Shown in pieces: positions 1 to 6,113 of a DNA stretch of 7,270 nucleotides. A program made the position numbers and the translations under genes. Source of the stretch: Acidobacteriota bacterium (GTDB taxonomy: Bacteria; Acidobacteriota; Terriglobia; Terriglobales; SCQP01); contig JAKATS010000332.1 of NCBI GenBank assembly GCA_021818645.1, forward strand, positions 1 through 7,270, read 5' to 3'. A model generated the notes under the pieces. That model searched no databases, was not told the DNA's origin, and saw only the letters and a program-made list of their open reading frames with translations. Position 1 is the first letter of the stretch. The number at the start of each line of letters is the position of its first letter.

Positions 1-1
1 G

Positions 2-1984
2 TCGCGCTTTCGCACCAAACTGGTTTTGAGCGCCTTTGCCCTCAGCCTGTTGCCGGTGCTGTGCATGTTTTATTTCACCCAGGCGCTGCTGAACCGCACC
101 TTACAATCCTGGTTCAGCCAGCCCATGGTCACCGTCAGCCAGGATATTCGCGGCATCTCGGAATTAATCGCCAACCGCATGCAGACGCGGCTGCGGCGCA
201 ACAGCCAGCGCCTGCTGCGGGACCCGGCGATTGCGCGCGCGCTGGCGCGGCCCGGGCAACCGGAATTGCAGCCCGCCCTGGCGGCCTTTCTCCGCCGCAG
301 CCGCTGGCCGGGCGCCTTTGCCGTCATCAGCCAGGTCAATGGCGGCGTGCTGGCGCAGGTGAACGCGCCCGCCGACTGGAGTGAACTGCCGCCCAATCCC
401 CTGCCTGCCGGCGCGCAGGTAAAGCCCAAACCGGAATATCTGACCATGCGGCTGCCGCTGGAAACCACGCTGCGCCCCGCCTATCTGGAACTGGGCCGGC
501 CTCTGCCGGTGCGGCTCACGGCGCGGCTGCGCCAGCTACGAGCCGATTACACTCATTATCAGCAGCTGAATCTGCGCCGCCGCACGCTGCACCGCATCTA
601 CACCGGATATCTTTTGCTGCTGACCGCGGCGGTATTATTTGTTGCCACCTGGTTTGCCCTGTTTTTATCCAAGCTGATCACGGTTCCCGTGGCGGCGCTG
701 GCGGAAGCGACCCGCGAAATTTCCAGCGGCAATCTGCAGCACCGCATCGAGATTGACGCCAAAGATGAAATTGGACAGTTGGTGACGTCATTCAACCGCA
801 TGGCGGAGGAGCTCGAAACCGGACGCGAACAATTGGAGGCGGCGGGACGCAGCCTGCGGGCAGCCAATCGCGAACTTGAACGCCGGCGCCAGCAAGTGGA
901 AGTGCTGCTGGAACAGCAGCCCGCGGCTGTATTTACCTGCACTCGCAGCGGTGTTCTGGAACGCCGCAATCCCGGCCTCGAACGCATGTTCGGACCGGCG
1001 GCCCGGGAAGCCCGGCATTGGCGCGATCTGCTTGATGCCCAGAGCCGCCAGGCCCTGGAACATTTATGCCGCAAAGCCAGCCGGCTGGGCGCAGCCTCCG
1101 GCCAGTTGGAAATTCAGCTGGATAACGGCCGATCCATGAGCGCAGCCGCGACCGTTGCCCCGATCCCGCTGGAGGAAGCCGGGACGGGCAGCTCGGGATT
1201 TATTGTGGTGCTGGAAGATTTAACCGACTTGTTGCGCATGCAGCAAACCGCCGCCTGGCGCGAAGTGGCGCGGCGCATGGCGCATGAAATCAAAAACCCG
1301 CTTACCCCCATTCGCCTCTCAGCCCAGCGCATCCAGCGCTGGCTGGGCCGCACACCGGCCGGCCTGGAGACCGGCGAACGCTCGCTGCTGGAAGAATGCG
1401 CACACACAATTGAAACCGAAACCCTGAGTATGAAACGCCTGGTGGATGCCTTCGGCGACTTTGCCCGTTTTCCGGTTTCACGCCCCGCTCCCGGCAATCT
1501 CAATCGTGTCCTGGAAGAAGCGCTGCGGGCCTTCCAGGACCGGCTGCAAGGCCTGGAGATCCAGACCGAGTTGGATGAATTGCCGGAGCTGGAAATTGAC
1601 ACCGAAGCGATCAAACGGGCCTTTATCAATTTGATCGACAACGCCGCCGAGGCGATGCGCAACGCCCAATATCCGCAACTTCGGGTCGTCACCCATAGCC
1701 GCAAGGGCCATGTGGAGGCCATGATTGCCGATACCGGCCATGGCATTCCCGACAGCGAAAAATCCCGCCTGTTTATGCCGTATTATTCCAGCCGCCAGCG
1801 CGGTACGGGTCTGGGACTGGCCATCGTAGCCCAGATTCTTGATGAACATAACGCCACCATCCGGGTCGAGGATAACATTCCGGTGGGCACGCGCATGATC
1901 GTCAGCTTTCCCATTCCGCGAAGGCAGGCGGCGTCAGCCGAAACCAATCCGGTCGATCCCGCCATGGTCCGGAGCCAGACATGA
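2..1984 (+). CDS. ntrY: NtrY-type membrane sensor histidine kinase, 5' end off the window
   Basis: Membrane sensor kinase that autophosphorylates and passes phosphate to the regulator encoded next to it. The reading frame is open to the left edge: eight codons (SRFRTKLV) precede the first in-window TTG at 26 and look like a normal NtrY N-terminus, so the true start lies upstream. Numbering from the TTG: membrane segment about 1-22; extracytoplasmic sensor region about 25-190 of no recognised fold; second membrane segment 191-214; HAMP about 215-267; charged coiled-coil linker to about 292; PAS about 293-400; dimerisation/phosphoacceptor domain with His420 in MAHEIKNPLTPIRLSAQR; ATPase domain with N box (NLIDNAAEAM, Asn539), G1 box (DTGHGIP, Asp569) and G2 box (GTGLGLA, 593-599). 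The HEIKNPLTPI H-box is characteristic of NtrY. All catalytic residues are present. Its stop overlaps the ntrX start (ATGA), indicating translational coupling. The signal sensed cannot be told from the sequence. Confidence 0.93.
   Translation, partial: SRFRTKLVLSAFALSLLPVLCMFYFTQALLNRTLQSWFSQPMVTVSQDIRGISELIANRMQTRLRRNSQRLLRDPAIARALARPGQPELQPALAAFLRRSRWPGAFAVISQVNGGVLAQVNAPADWSELPPNPLPAGAQVKPKPEYLTMRLPLETTLRPAYLELGRPLPVRLTARLRQLRADYTHYQQLNLRRRTLHRIYTGYLLLLTAAVLFVATWFALFLSKLITVPVAALAEATREISSGNLQHRIEIDAKDEIGQLVTSFNRMAEELETGREQLEAAGRSLRAANRELERRRQQVEVLLEQQPAAVFTCTRSGVLERRNPGLERMFGPAAREARHWRDLLDAQSRQALEHLCRKASRLGAASGQLEIQLDNGRSMSAAATVAPIPLEEAGTGSSGFIVVLEDLTDLLRMQQTAAWREVARRMAHEIKNPLTPIRLSAQRIQRWLGRTPAGLETGERSLLEECAHTIETETLSMKRLVDAFGDFARFPVSRPAPGNLNRVLEEALRAFQDRLQGLEIQTELDELPELEIDTEAIKRAFINLIDNAAEAMRNAQYPQLRVVTHSRKGHVEAMIADTGHGIPDSEKSRLFMPYYSSRQRGTGLGLAIVAQILDEHNATIRVEDNIPVGTRMIVSFPIPRRQAASAETNPVDPAMVRSQT
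1971..1974 (+). promoter_or_regulatory. Ribosome binding site of ntrX
   Basis: GGAG lies six bases before the ATG at 1981, inside the last codons of ntrY. It supports that ATG as the start of ntrX and fits coupled translation through the four-base overlap. Confidence 0.6.
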
Positions 1985-3327
1985 AAACCCCCAGCCGCAT
2001 TTTGGTGGCCGATGATGAGCCGGCCATCCGCCAAACTCTGATCGGGATATTGCAAGAGGAGGGTTTTGTGGCCCGGGCCGTGGAGGGCGCCGAGGCCTGC
2101 CTGAAAGCGACGGAGAACGAAACCTGGGACGCGGTGCTGCTTGATATCTGGCTGCCCGACGGCGACGGGCTTGAGGTACTGGAAAAAATCCGCGCTCGCT
2201 CCGATCCGCCCGATGTCATCATCATCAGCGGCCATGGCACGATTGAGACCGCGGTGCGGGCCACCAAGTCAGGCGCATTTGACTTTCTCGAAAAGCCGCT
2301 GTCCCTGGAAAAAACCCTGCTCACCTTGCGCCATGCCCTGGAACAGCGTCGCTTGTTGCGGGAAAACCGGGAACTGCGGCGGCAAACCGCCGGCCGGACT
2401 GAATTAGTGGGCGCCAGCGTGCCTTTACGCGCACTGCGCCAGCAGATCGCACTCATGGCCCCGACGAATGGGCGCGTGTTGATCTATGGCGAAAGCGGAG
2501 TCGGCAAGGAACTGGTGGCGCGCGCCCTGCACCGGCAGAGCGAGCGCCGCGACGGTCCCTTCGTCGTGGTCAACTGCGCCGCCATTCCCGAAGACGGCAT
2601 CGAAAGAGAACTGTTTGGCCTGGGACGCGAGAGCGGCACGCCGCAACCAGGCCGGCTGCAGTATGCCGACGGCGGCACCCTGTTTCTCGACGAAGTTGGC
2701 GACATGAGCCTGAAAACCCAGTCGAAAGTGCTGCGGGCTCTGGATGAAGGCCGATTTTTCCCGCTGGGCTCGGAAGTGTCGCTGCAGATGGATGCCCGCA
2801 TCATTGCCGCCACCAATAAGAACCTCGATGATGAGATCTCCGCCGGGCGCTTTCGCGAGGACTTATTTTATCGGCTCAACGTGATTCCCTTCTACGTCCC
2901 GCCGCTGCGTGAACGGCGTGAAGACGTCTCCGCACTGGCCGCCTATTTCACCGCTGAATTCAGCGCCGCCTATGGCCGCCCGGCGCCGCGATGGACCGCC
3001 GCCGCATTGCAGGTGCTGAGCGATTATGCCTGGCCGGGAAATGTGCGCGAACTGCGCAACATCGTCGAGCGGGTGCTGATCCTTCATCCCCAGGCCCAGA
3101 GCCTGGAACCCCGGCATCTGCCCGCCGGTTTGCAGCGCAAGCGGATGGAACGCGGACAGTTTGATTTCGCCAGCCTGCCCGAGGCCCGTGCCGCCTATGA
3201 GCGCGAATATATTTTGCGCAAGCTGGATGAAAATCAAGGCAACGTCAGTCGCACCGCCGATGCGTTGGGCATTGAACGCAGCCATTTGCATCGCAAACTG
3301 AAAAGCCTGGGCATTGCACAGCACTGA
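1981..3327 (+). CDS. ntrX: NtrX-type response regulator (receiver, AAA+, Fis HTH) without a GAFTGA motif
   Basis: Cytoplasmic DNA-binding response regulator, presumed partner of the adjacent NtrY kinase. The receiver domain (about 1-120) has the acidic pair Asp11/Asp12, phosphoacceptor Asp55 (LLDIWLPDGDG), Ser83 and Lys105. The AAA+ domain (about 140-383) has Walker A GESGVGKE (170-177), Walker B GGTLFLDEVGD (231-241), sensor I around AATNKN (276-281), arginine-finger candidates Arg292 and Arg298, and sensor II WPGNVREL (351-358). The C-terminal Fis-type helix-turn-helix (about 406-445) has GNVSRTADALGIERSHLHRK. Between ELFG (210-213) and ADGGTLFLDE, sigma54 activators usually carry HEKGAFTGA plus about a dozen residues; here the stretch is LGRESGTPQPGRLQY, about four residues shorter and without GAFTGA. 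ATP binding and DNA binding therefore look intact while the sigma54-contacting loop is missing. An NtrC paralogue is possible, but the NtrY partner favours NtrX. 448 aa, normal for the family. Confidence 0.92.
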   Translation: MKTPSRILVADDEPAIRQTLIGILQEEGFVARAVEGAEACLKATENETWDAVLLDIWLPDGDGLEVLEKIRARSDPPDVIIISGHGTIETAVRATKSGAFDFLEKPLSLEKTLLTLRHALEQRRLLRENRELRRQTAGRTELVGASVPLRALRQQIALMAPTNGRVLIYGESGVGKELVARALHRQSERRDGPFVVVNCAAIPEDGIERELFGLGRESGTPQPGRLQYADGGTLFLDEVGDMSLKTQSKVLRALDEGRFFPLGSEVSLQMDARIIAATNKNLDDEISAGRFREDLFYRLNVIPFYVPPLRERREDVSALAAYFTAEFSAAYGRPAPRWTAAALQVLSDYAWPGNVRELRNIVERVLILHPQAQSLEPRHLPAGLQRKRMERGQFDFASLPEARAAYEREYILRKLDENQGNVSRTADALGIERSHLHRKLKSLGIAQH

Positions 3328-3380
3328 AAATCCCGCAGTCTGGCGCGGCGTTTCGCTGTAGTTGCCCGGCTGGTTCATGC

Positions 3381-4028
3381 TCAGCCCGCATCCTGCGCCA
3401 TCGCACCCTGGATCCGGGCGCGGAATTCAGGCATGCGGCCATTGAGAAAATGGTCTCCCTCCGGAAACCAGATCAGTTGTTTGGGCTCTGCCAGCCGTTG
3501 CACATATGTTTCCAGGTCTGCGCGCGCGGCGAATTCATCCCGCTCGCCGCTGACAAAAAGCTTGGGGCCGTTCCAGGCCCAATCCGCTGGCAATGGCCCG
3601 CGAGTCAAGGGTGTTCCAACCGCAATCAGACGGACCACTTCGGGATGGGGTGATTCAGCCAGATATTCAATCGCCACACGTGCGCCAAATGAAAAGCCGC
3701 CTACCGTCAGCGGCAGCGGATATCGGGCGCGCAGCCAGGCGATCGCGGCGCGCAAGTCATCACGCTCACCCCGGCCGAAATCGTGTTTGCCCTGGCTCAA
3801 GCCCACGCCGCGGAAATTAAAGCGCAACACCGGCACACCCATTTCCCAGAGCGCGCGGGCCAGGTGATGCACAATGCGCGTGTGCAGTGTGCCCCCGTGC
3901 AAGGGATCGGGAGGGCAGATGACCGCCGCCCGGACCGCTGATTCCGATGCCGGCTGCCACAGATATTCCAGATCGCCGGCTGGACCGGGCAGTATCCCGG
4001 CAATCAATTGTTTAGGCTGTGATGGCAT
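3381..4028 (-). CDS. Small alpha/beta-hydrolase (COG2945-like), substrate unknown
   Basis: Predicted cytoplasmic serine hydrolase of 215 aa, a normal size for the short alpha/beta-hydrolases resembling COG2945 and dienelactone hydrolases. Visible elements: oxyanion-side segment PPDPLHGG (39-46); FNFRGVGLSQG (70-80), the usual strand-loop of these proteins; nucleophile elbow GGFSFGA with Ser113; acid candidate Asp164 in SGERDEF; His193 in GDHFLNG. The triad is thus complete and in the right order. There is no signal peptide or membrane segment. I chose ATG at 4028 because the family fold begins a few residues later and because the longer in-frame start at 4130 would run 50 bases into the divergent M20 gene and add a sequence unlike the family. 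No strong Shine-Dalgarno is visible. It converges with ntrX (53 bp gap, no clear terminator) and diverges from the M20 gene. Its substrate cannot be inferred. Confidence 0.88.
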   Translation of the reverse strand: MPSQPKQLIAGILPGPAGDLEYLWQPASESAVRAAVICPPDPLHGGTLHTRIVHHLARALWEMGVPVLRFNFRGVGLSQGKHDFGRGERDDLRAAIAWLRARYPLPLTVGGFSFGARVAIEYLAESPHPEVVRLIAVGTPLTRGPLPADWAWNGPKLFVSGERDEFAARADLETYVQRLAEPKQLIWFPEGDHFLNGRMPEFRARIQGAMAQDAG

Positions 4029-4080
4029 CAATGCTGGATTGTGGACCGCCCGGCTTGCGTACAATAGAATTCCATTCTTT
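4029..4080. promoter_or_regulatory. Divergent intergenic region with a possible -10 box for the M20 gene
   Basis: These 52 bp separate the two divergent start codons and must hold or overlap both promoters. On the + strand TACAAT at 4060-4065 is a good -10 candidate; the best upstream hexamer, TTGTGG at 4039-4044, is 15 bases away, which is short. If TACAAT is used, transcription would begin near 4072, leaving a leader of roughly nine bases without an evident Shine-Dalgarno. On the - strand I see only weak -10-like sequence (TATTGT overlapping the same site). This is motif reading only. Confidence 0.35.
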
Positions 4081-5079
4081 ATGAATCTTATCGCGTTCAC
4101 GCGTTCACTGATTGACATTGATTCCACCACCGGGCAGGAAGGAGCGGCCGCGCATCTCGTGGCGGATTTTCTGCGCCAGGCGGGCTGGGCGGCGGAGTTG
4201 CAGGAAGTCGAGCCGGGACGTTATAACGTCTATGCTCCGCTGGGAACGCCGCGGGTGGTGCTCAGCACTCATTTGGACACTGTGCCGCCGTACATGCCCA
4301 GCGCCGAGGATCACGAATTCATTTATGGCCGCGGCGCCTGTGATGCCAAGGGCATTCTGGCGGCTCAGGTTTTTGCCGCGCTTGAGCTCCAGCGCCAGGG
4401 TCTGCGCGACTTCGGACTGTTGTTTCTGGTGGGCGAGGAAAAAAACAGCCAGGGAGCGCGATGGGCCAATCAGCGGCCCAATGCATGCAAATTCCTGGTC
4501 AATGGCGAGCCCACCGACAGCCAGATGGTTTCGGCCGGCAAAGGCACCCTGCGTGTGGATGTGACAGCACGCGGCCGCATGGCGCATTCGGCTTACCCCG
4601 AACTGGGCGATTCGGCGATTGTAAAGCTGCTGCAGGCATTGAATGCCCTGCGCGAGCTGCCTTTGCCGGTTAGCCGGGAGTTGGGACCAACCACCTGTAA
4701 TATCGGCACAATTGCCGGCGGACGGGCGCCTAATGTGATCGCCGATTTTGCCCGTGCCGAGGTCATGTACCGGCTGGTTGAGCCGGCCGCCGCGCTCCGC
4801 GCCGGCATCACCGCCGCCGCCGCGCCGTATGCCGAGGCCCAGTTCGTGCTGGAAATTCCTCCGGTGAAGCTGAAAACCCTGCCTGGCTTTAAGACCCGTA
4901 CGGTCGCTTTCACCACCGATATTCCGGCCCTCACTCAATGGGGCGAGCCGCTGCTTTACGGACCGGGATCAATCCATGTCGCCCATACCGAAAATGAAAA
5001 ATTATCCAAGCAGGAACAGGAACAGGCCGTAGCGGGTTATGTGAAGATCGTGCGGGAATTATTGCAGGCTGCGGGGTAA
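4081..5079 (+). CDS. M20-family zinc deacylase/peptidase (ArgE/DapE/LysK-like)
   Basis: Predicted cytoplasmic di-zinc amidohydrolase that removes an acyl group from an amino acid or cleaves a small peptide. Visible active site by analogy to DapE: HLDTVP with ligand His64 and Asp66; GRGACDAKG with bridging Asp88; GEE with general base Glu119 and ligand Glu120; VNGEPTD with ligand Glu143; and a C-terminal IHVAHTENE with ligand His302. The lid/dimerisation domain runs from about 153 to 260 and contains His169 in MAHSAYP, the histidine that reaches the partner active site in this family. At 332 aa it is shorter than E. coli DapE or ArgE (about 375-383). The start at 4081 is chosen because the family N-terminus begins there (LIDIDSTTGQE); in-frame extension further upstream would overlap the divergent hydrolase. 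No lysine or arginine biosynthesis genes are nearby, so acetylornithine, acetyl-lysine or succinyl-diaminopimelate cannot be chosen between. The stop is 14 bp from the convergent lysR stop. Confidence 0.9.
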   Translation: MNLIAFTRSLIDIDSTTGQEGAAAHLVADFLRQAGWAAELQEVEPGRYNVYAPLGTPRVVLSTHLDTVPPYMPSAEDHEFIYGRGACDAKGILAAQVFAALELQRQGLRDFGLLFLVGEEKNSQGARWANQRPNACKFLVNGEPTDSQMVSAGKGTLRVDVTARGRMAHSAYPELGDSAIVKLLQALNALRELPLPVSRELGPTTCNIGTIAGGRAPNVIADFARAEVMYRLVEPAAALRAGITAAAAPYAEAQFVLEIPPVKLKTLPGFKTRTVAFTTDIPALTQWGEPLLYGPGSIHVAHTENEKLSKQEQEQAVAGYVKIVRELLQAAG

Positions 5080-5093
5080 AAATTCGGGCTCAA

Positions 5094-6017
5094 TCACTTT
5101 CCGCTCATGGCCGGTGCGGCGCGGCGGCTGCTGGCGGTTTTCTGGCGTTCGCGCATCAGTTCAATAAACGCCTGGGCTGAGCGCGGCAGACTGCGGTCGC
5201 GGCGGTAAACCAGCGCCAGTTCGCGCCATAATTCCACGCCCTTGAGGGTGATCAATTTTGCTTCGCCGGAACGGACTTCTTCGGCGGCGTAGCTGGCGCT
5301 GATCAGCGAAGCGCCCAGATTGGCGGCGACAAAACGCTTGATCATCCCCACGCTGGCCAGCTCAAGCGAGACCTGCACGCGTGAGCGGTGGGGGCGATAT
5401 AGTTTGTCCAGCACCTGGCGGGTAAAACCGGTCTTGGGAAAGATCAGCGGGTATTCGAGAGTCTCTTCCACGCTGACCGAGGTGCGGGAAGCCAGCGGGT
5501 GCGAGGCCGCCACCATCAGCATGAGTTTGTCTTTAAAAATCGGCAAAATCTCCAGACTGGGCGCGGCCGCGGGCAAAGTGACTATGCCGAGATCAATCGT
5601 GCCTTCGTCAATTTTTTGCAGGATTTTATGGCTGAAATTGCGGTAAATGGTGATCTGGACCTTGGGATAAAGATCATGAAAACGGGCAAAAACATCGGGC
5701 AATACATACAGGCAGGTAGCTTCGTTGGCGCCAATGGCCAGCAGCCCGCGCGGGGTCTGGCGCTGATCGGCGACCGCGCGCAGGCTCTCATTGCGCAAAG
5801 TGACCAGCCGTTGCGCGTATTCTGAGAGCACTTCGCCGGCCGGGGTGAGCTTGATCACCTTGCCCACGCGGTCAAACAGGCGCTCGCCATATTCGATTTC
5901 GAGTTGGCGTATCTGCGCGCTCACCGCCGGCTGGGAACGAAACACCTTGTGCCCCGCCCGGGAAAAGCTGCCCTGTTTGGCGACTTCGAGAAAGGTAACG
6001 ATCTGATCGAAATCCAT
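5094..6017 (-). CDS. LysR-family transcriptional regulator
   Basis: DNA-binding regulator of 307 aa, the usual LysR length. The N-terminal winged helix-turn-helix (about 1-60) contains FSRAGHKVFRSQPAVSAQIR (18-37) followed by LFDRVGKVIKLTPAGE, both textbook LysR segments. A linker helix follows, and the effector-binding domain starts near residue 90 (RGLLAIGANEATCLYVLP) and continues to about 295, including IDLGIVTLP and the GMIKRFVAANLGASLI segment. The effector is unknown. The C-terminal tail (about 295-307) is basic and probably disordered. The ATG at 6017 gives the conserved MDFDQIVTFLEVAKQGSFS start; its Shine-Dalgarno is weak. It lies downstream of serA on the same strand with a 96 bp gap carrying its own promoter-like sequence, and its 3' end converges on the M20 gene with 14 bp between stops. 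LysR regulators often control a neighbouring gene, so serA or the M20 gene are candidates, but nothing in the sequence proves it. Confidence 0.94.
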   Translation of the reverse strand: MDFDQIVTFLEVAKQGSFSRAGHKVFRSQPAVSAQIRQLEIEYGERLFDRVGKVIKLTPAGEVLSEYAQRLVTLRNESLRAVADQRQTPRGLLAIGANEATCLYVLPDVFARFHDLYPKVQITIYRNFSHKILQKIDEGTIDLGIVTLPAAAPSLEILPIFKDKLMLMVAASHPLASRTSVSVEETLEYPLIFPKTGFTRQVLDKLYRPHRSRVQVSLELASVGMIKRFVAANLGASLISASYAAEEVRSGEAKLITLKGVELWRELALVYRRDRSLPRSAQAFIELMRERQKTASSRRAAPAMSGK

Positions 6018-6057
6018 AAGTCAAGCATGTCCGGCGATCCCTTGCCAGCGTGGCTGC

Positions 6058-6066
6058 ATTATATCA
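6058..6066 (-). promoter_or_regulatory. Extended -10 promoter element of lysR
   Basis: On the - strand this reads TGATATAAT: a perfect TATAAT (6058-6063) preceded by TGN, the extended -10 consensus that can work without a -35 box. The hexamer 17 bases upstream (6081-6086, CCGCCA on the - strand) is a poor -35. Transcription would begin near 6051, giving a leader of about 34 bases before the lysR ATG. A short inverted repeat, GCCA-GCG-TGGC at 6044-6054, sits at the predicted start and could be an operator half-site pair, though it is too short to be firm. Confidence 0.55.
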
Positions 6067-6081
6067 GTTACCCTGGAGTCT

Positions 6082-6107
6082 GGCGGCGGCTTCACATCGC
6101 CGCCGCC
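6082..6107 (-). terminator. GC hairpin after serA, terminator-like but without a U tract
   Basis: Perfect 9-bp inverted repeat GGCGGCGGC (6082-6090) and GCCGCCGCC (6099-6107) with the 8-base loop TTCACATC. It begins six bases after the serA stop codon, where a terminator would be expected. On the - strand the stem is followed by AGACTCC, not a T run, so a classical intrinsic terminator is not supported; it may instead stabilise the serA mRNA 3' end or act with Rho. On the + strand the following ATTTCATAATTTG is T-rich only in part, and no + strand gene ends there. Confidence 0.4.
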
Positions 6108-6113
6108 GCGATT

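Noticed and set aside
1114..1746. 210-codon open frame on the - strand inside ntrY
   Set aside because: The opposite frame encodes the continuous PAS, H-box, N-box and G1 motifs of the kinase. The antisense protein is Ser/Arg-rich with no family features, a typical shadow in GC-rich DNA.
1902..2456. 184-codon open frame on the - strand across the ntrY-ntrX junction
   Set aside because: It is antisense to the end of ntrY and the conserved receiver domain of ntrX, with low-complexity Ser/Arg composition and no recognisable motif.
3341..3357. Sigma54-like -24/-12 sequence (TGGCGC ... TTTCGC) after ntrX
   Set aside because: The GG and GC dinucleotides are 11 bases apart rather than 10, TTGC is not matched, and it lies between convergent gene ends with no + strand gene downstream.
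3328..3380. Possible bidirectional terminator between ntrX and the hydrolase
   Set aside because: Only a weak stem of about five pairs (CGGCG-TTT-CGCTG, with one wobble) is present and neither side has a T run.
3874..4080. In-frame 69-codon upstream extension of the M20 gene
   Set aside because: It would overlap the N-terminal half of the well-supported divergent hydrolase, and the added sequence does not resemble an M20 N-terminus or a signal peptide.
4029..4130. 34-codon N-terminal extension of the hydrolase from an ATG at 4130
   Set aside because: It would overlap the M20 gene by 50 bases and consume the whole divergent promoter region; the added residues are unlike the family.
4809..4826. 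GCC triplet run as a repeat element
   Set aside because: It encodes an alanine run in the M20 lid region, fits local GC-rich codon use and occurs only once.
4105..4938. 277-codon open frame on the - strand inside the M20 gene
   Set aside because: The + strand carries all M20 metal-ligand motifs over the same bases; the antisense product shows no domain and has Gly/Arg/His-rich shadow composition.
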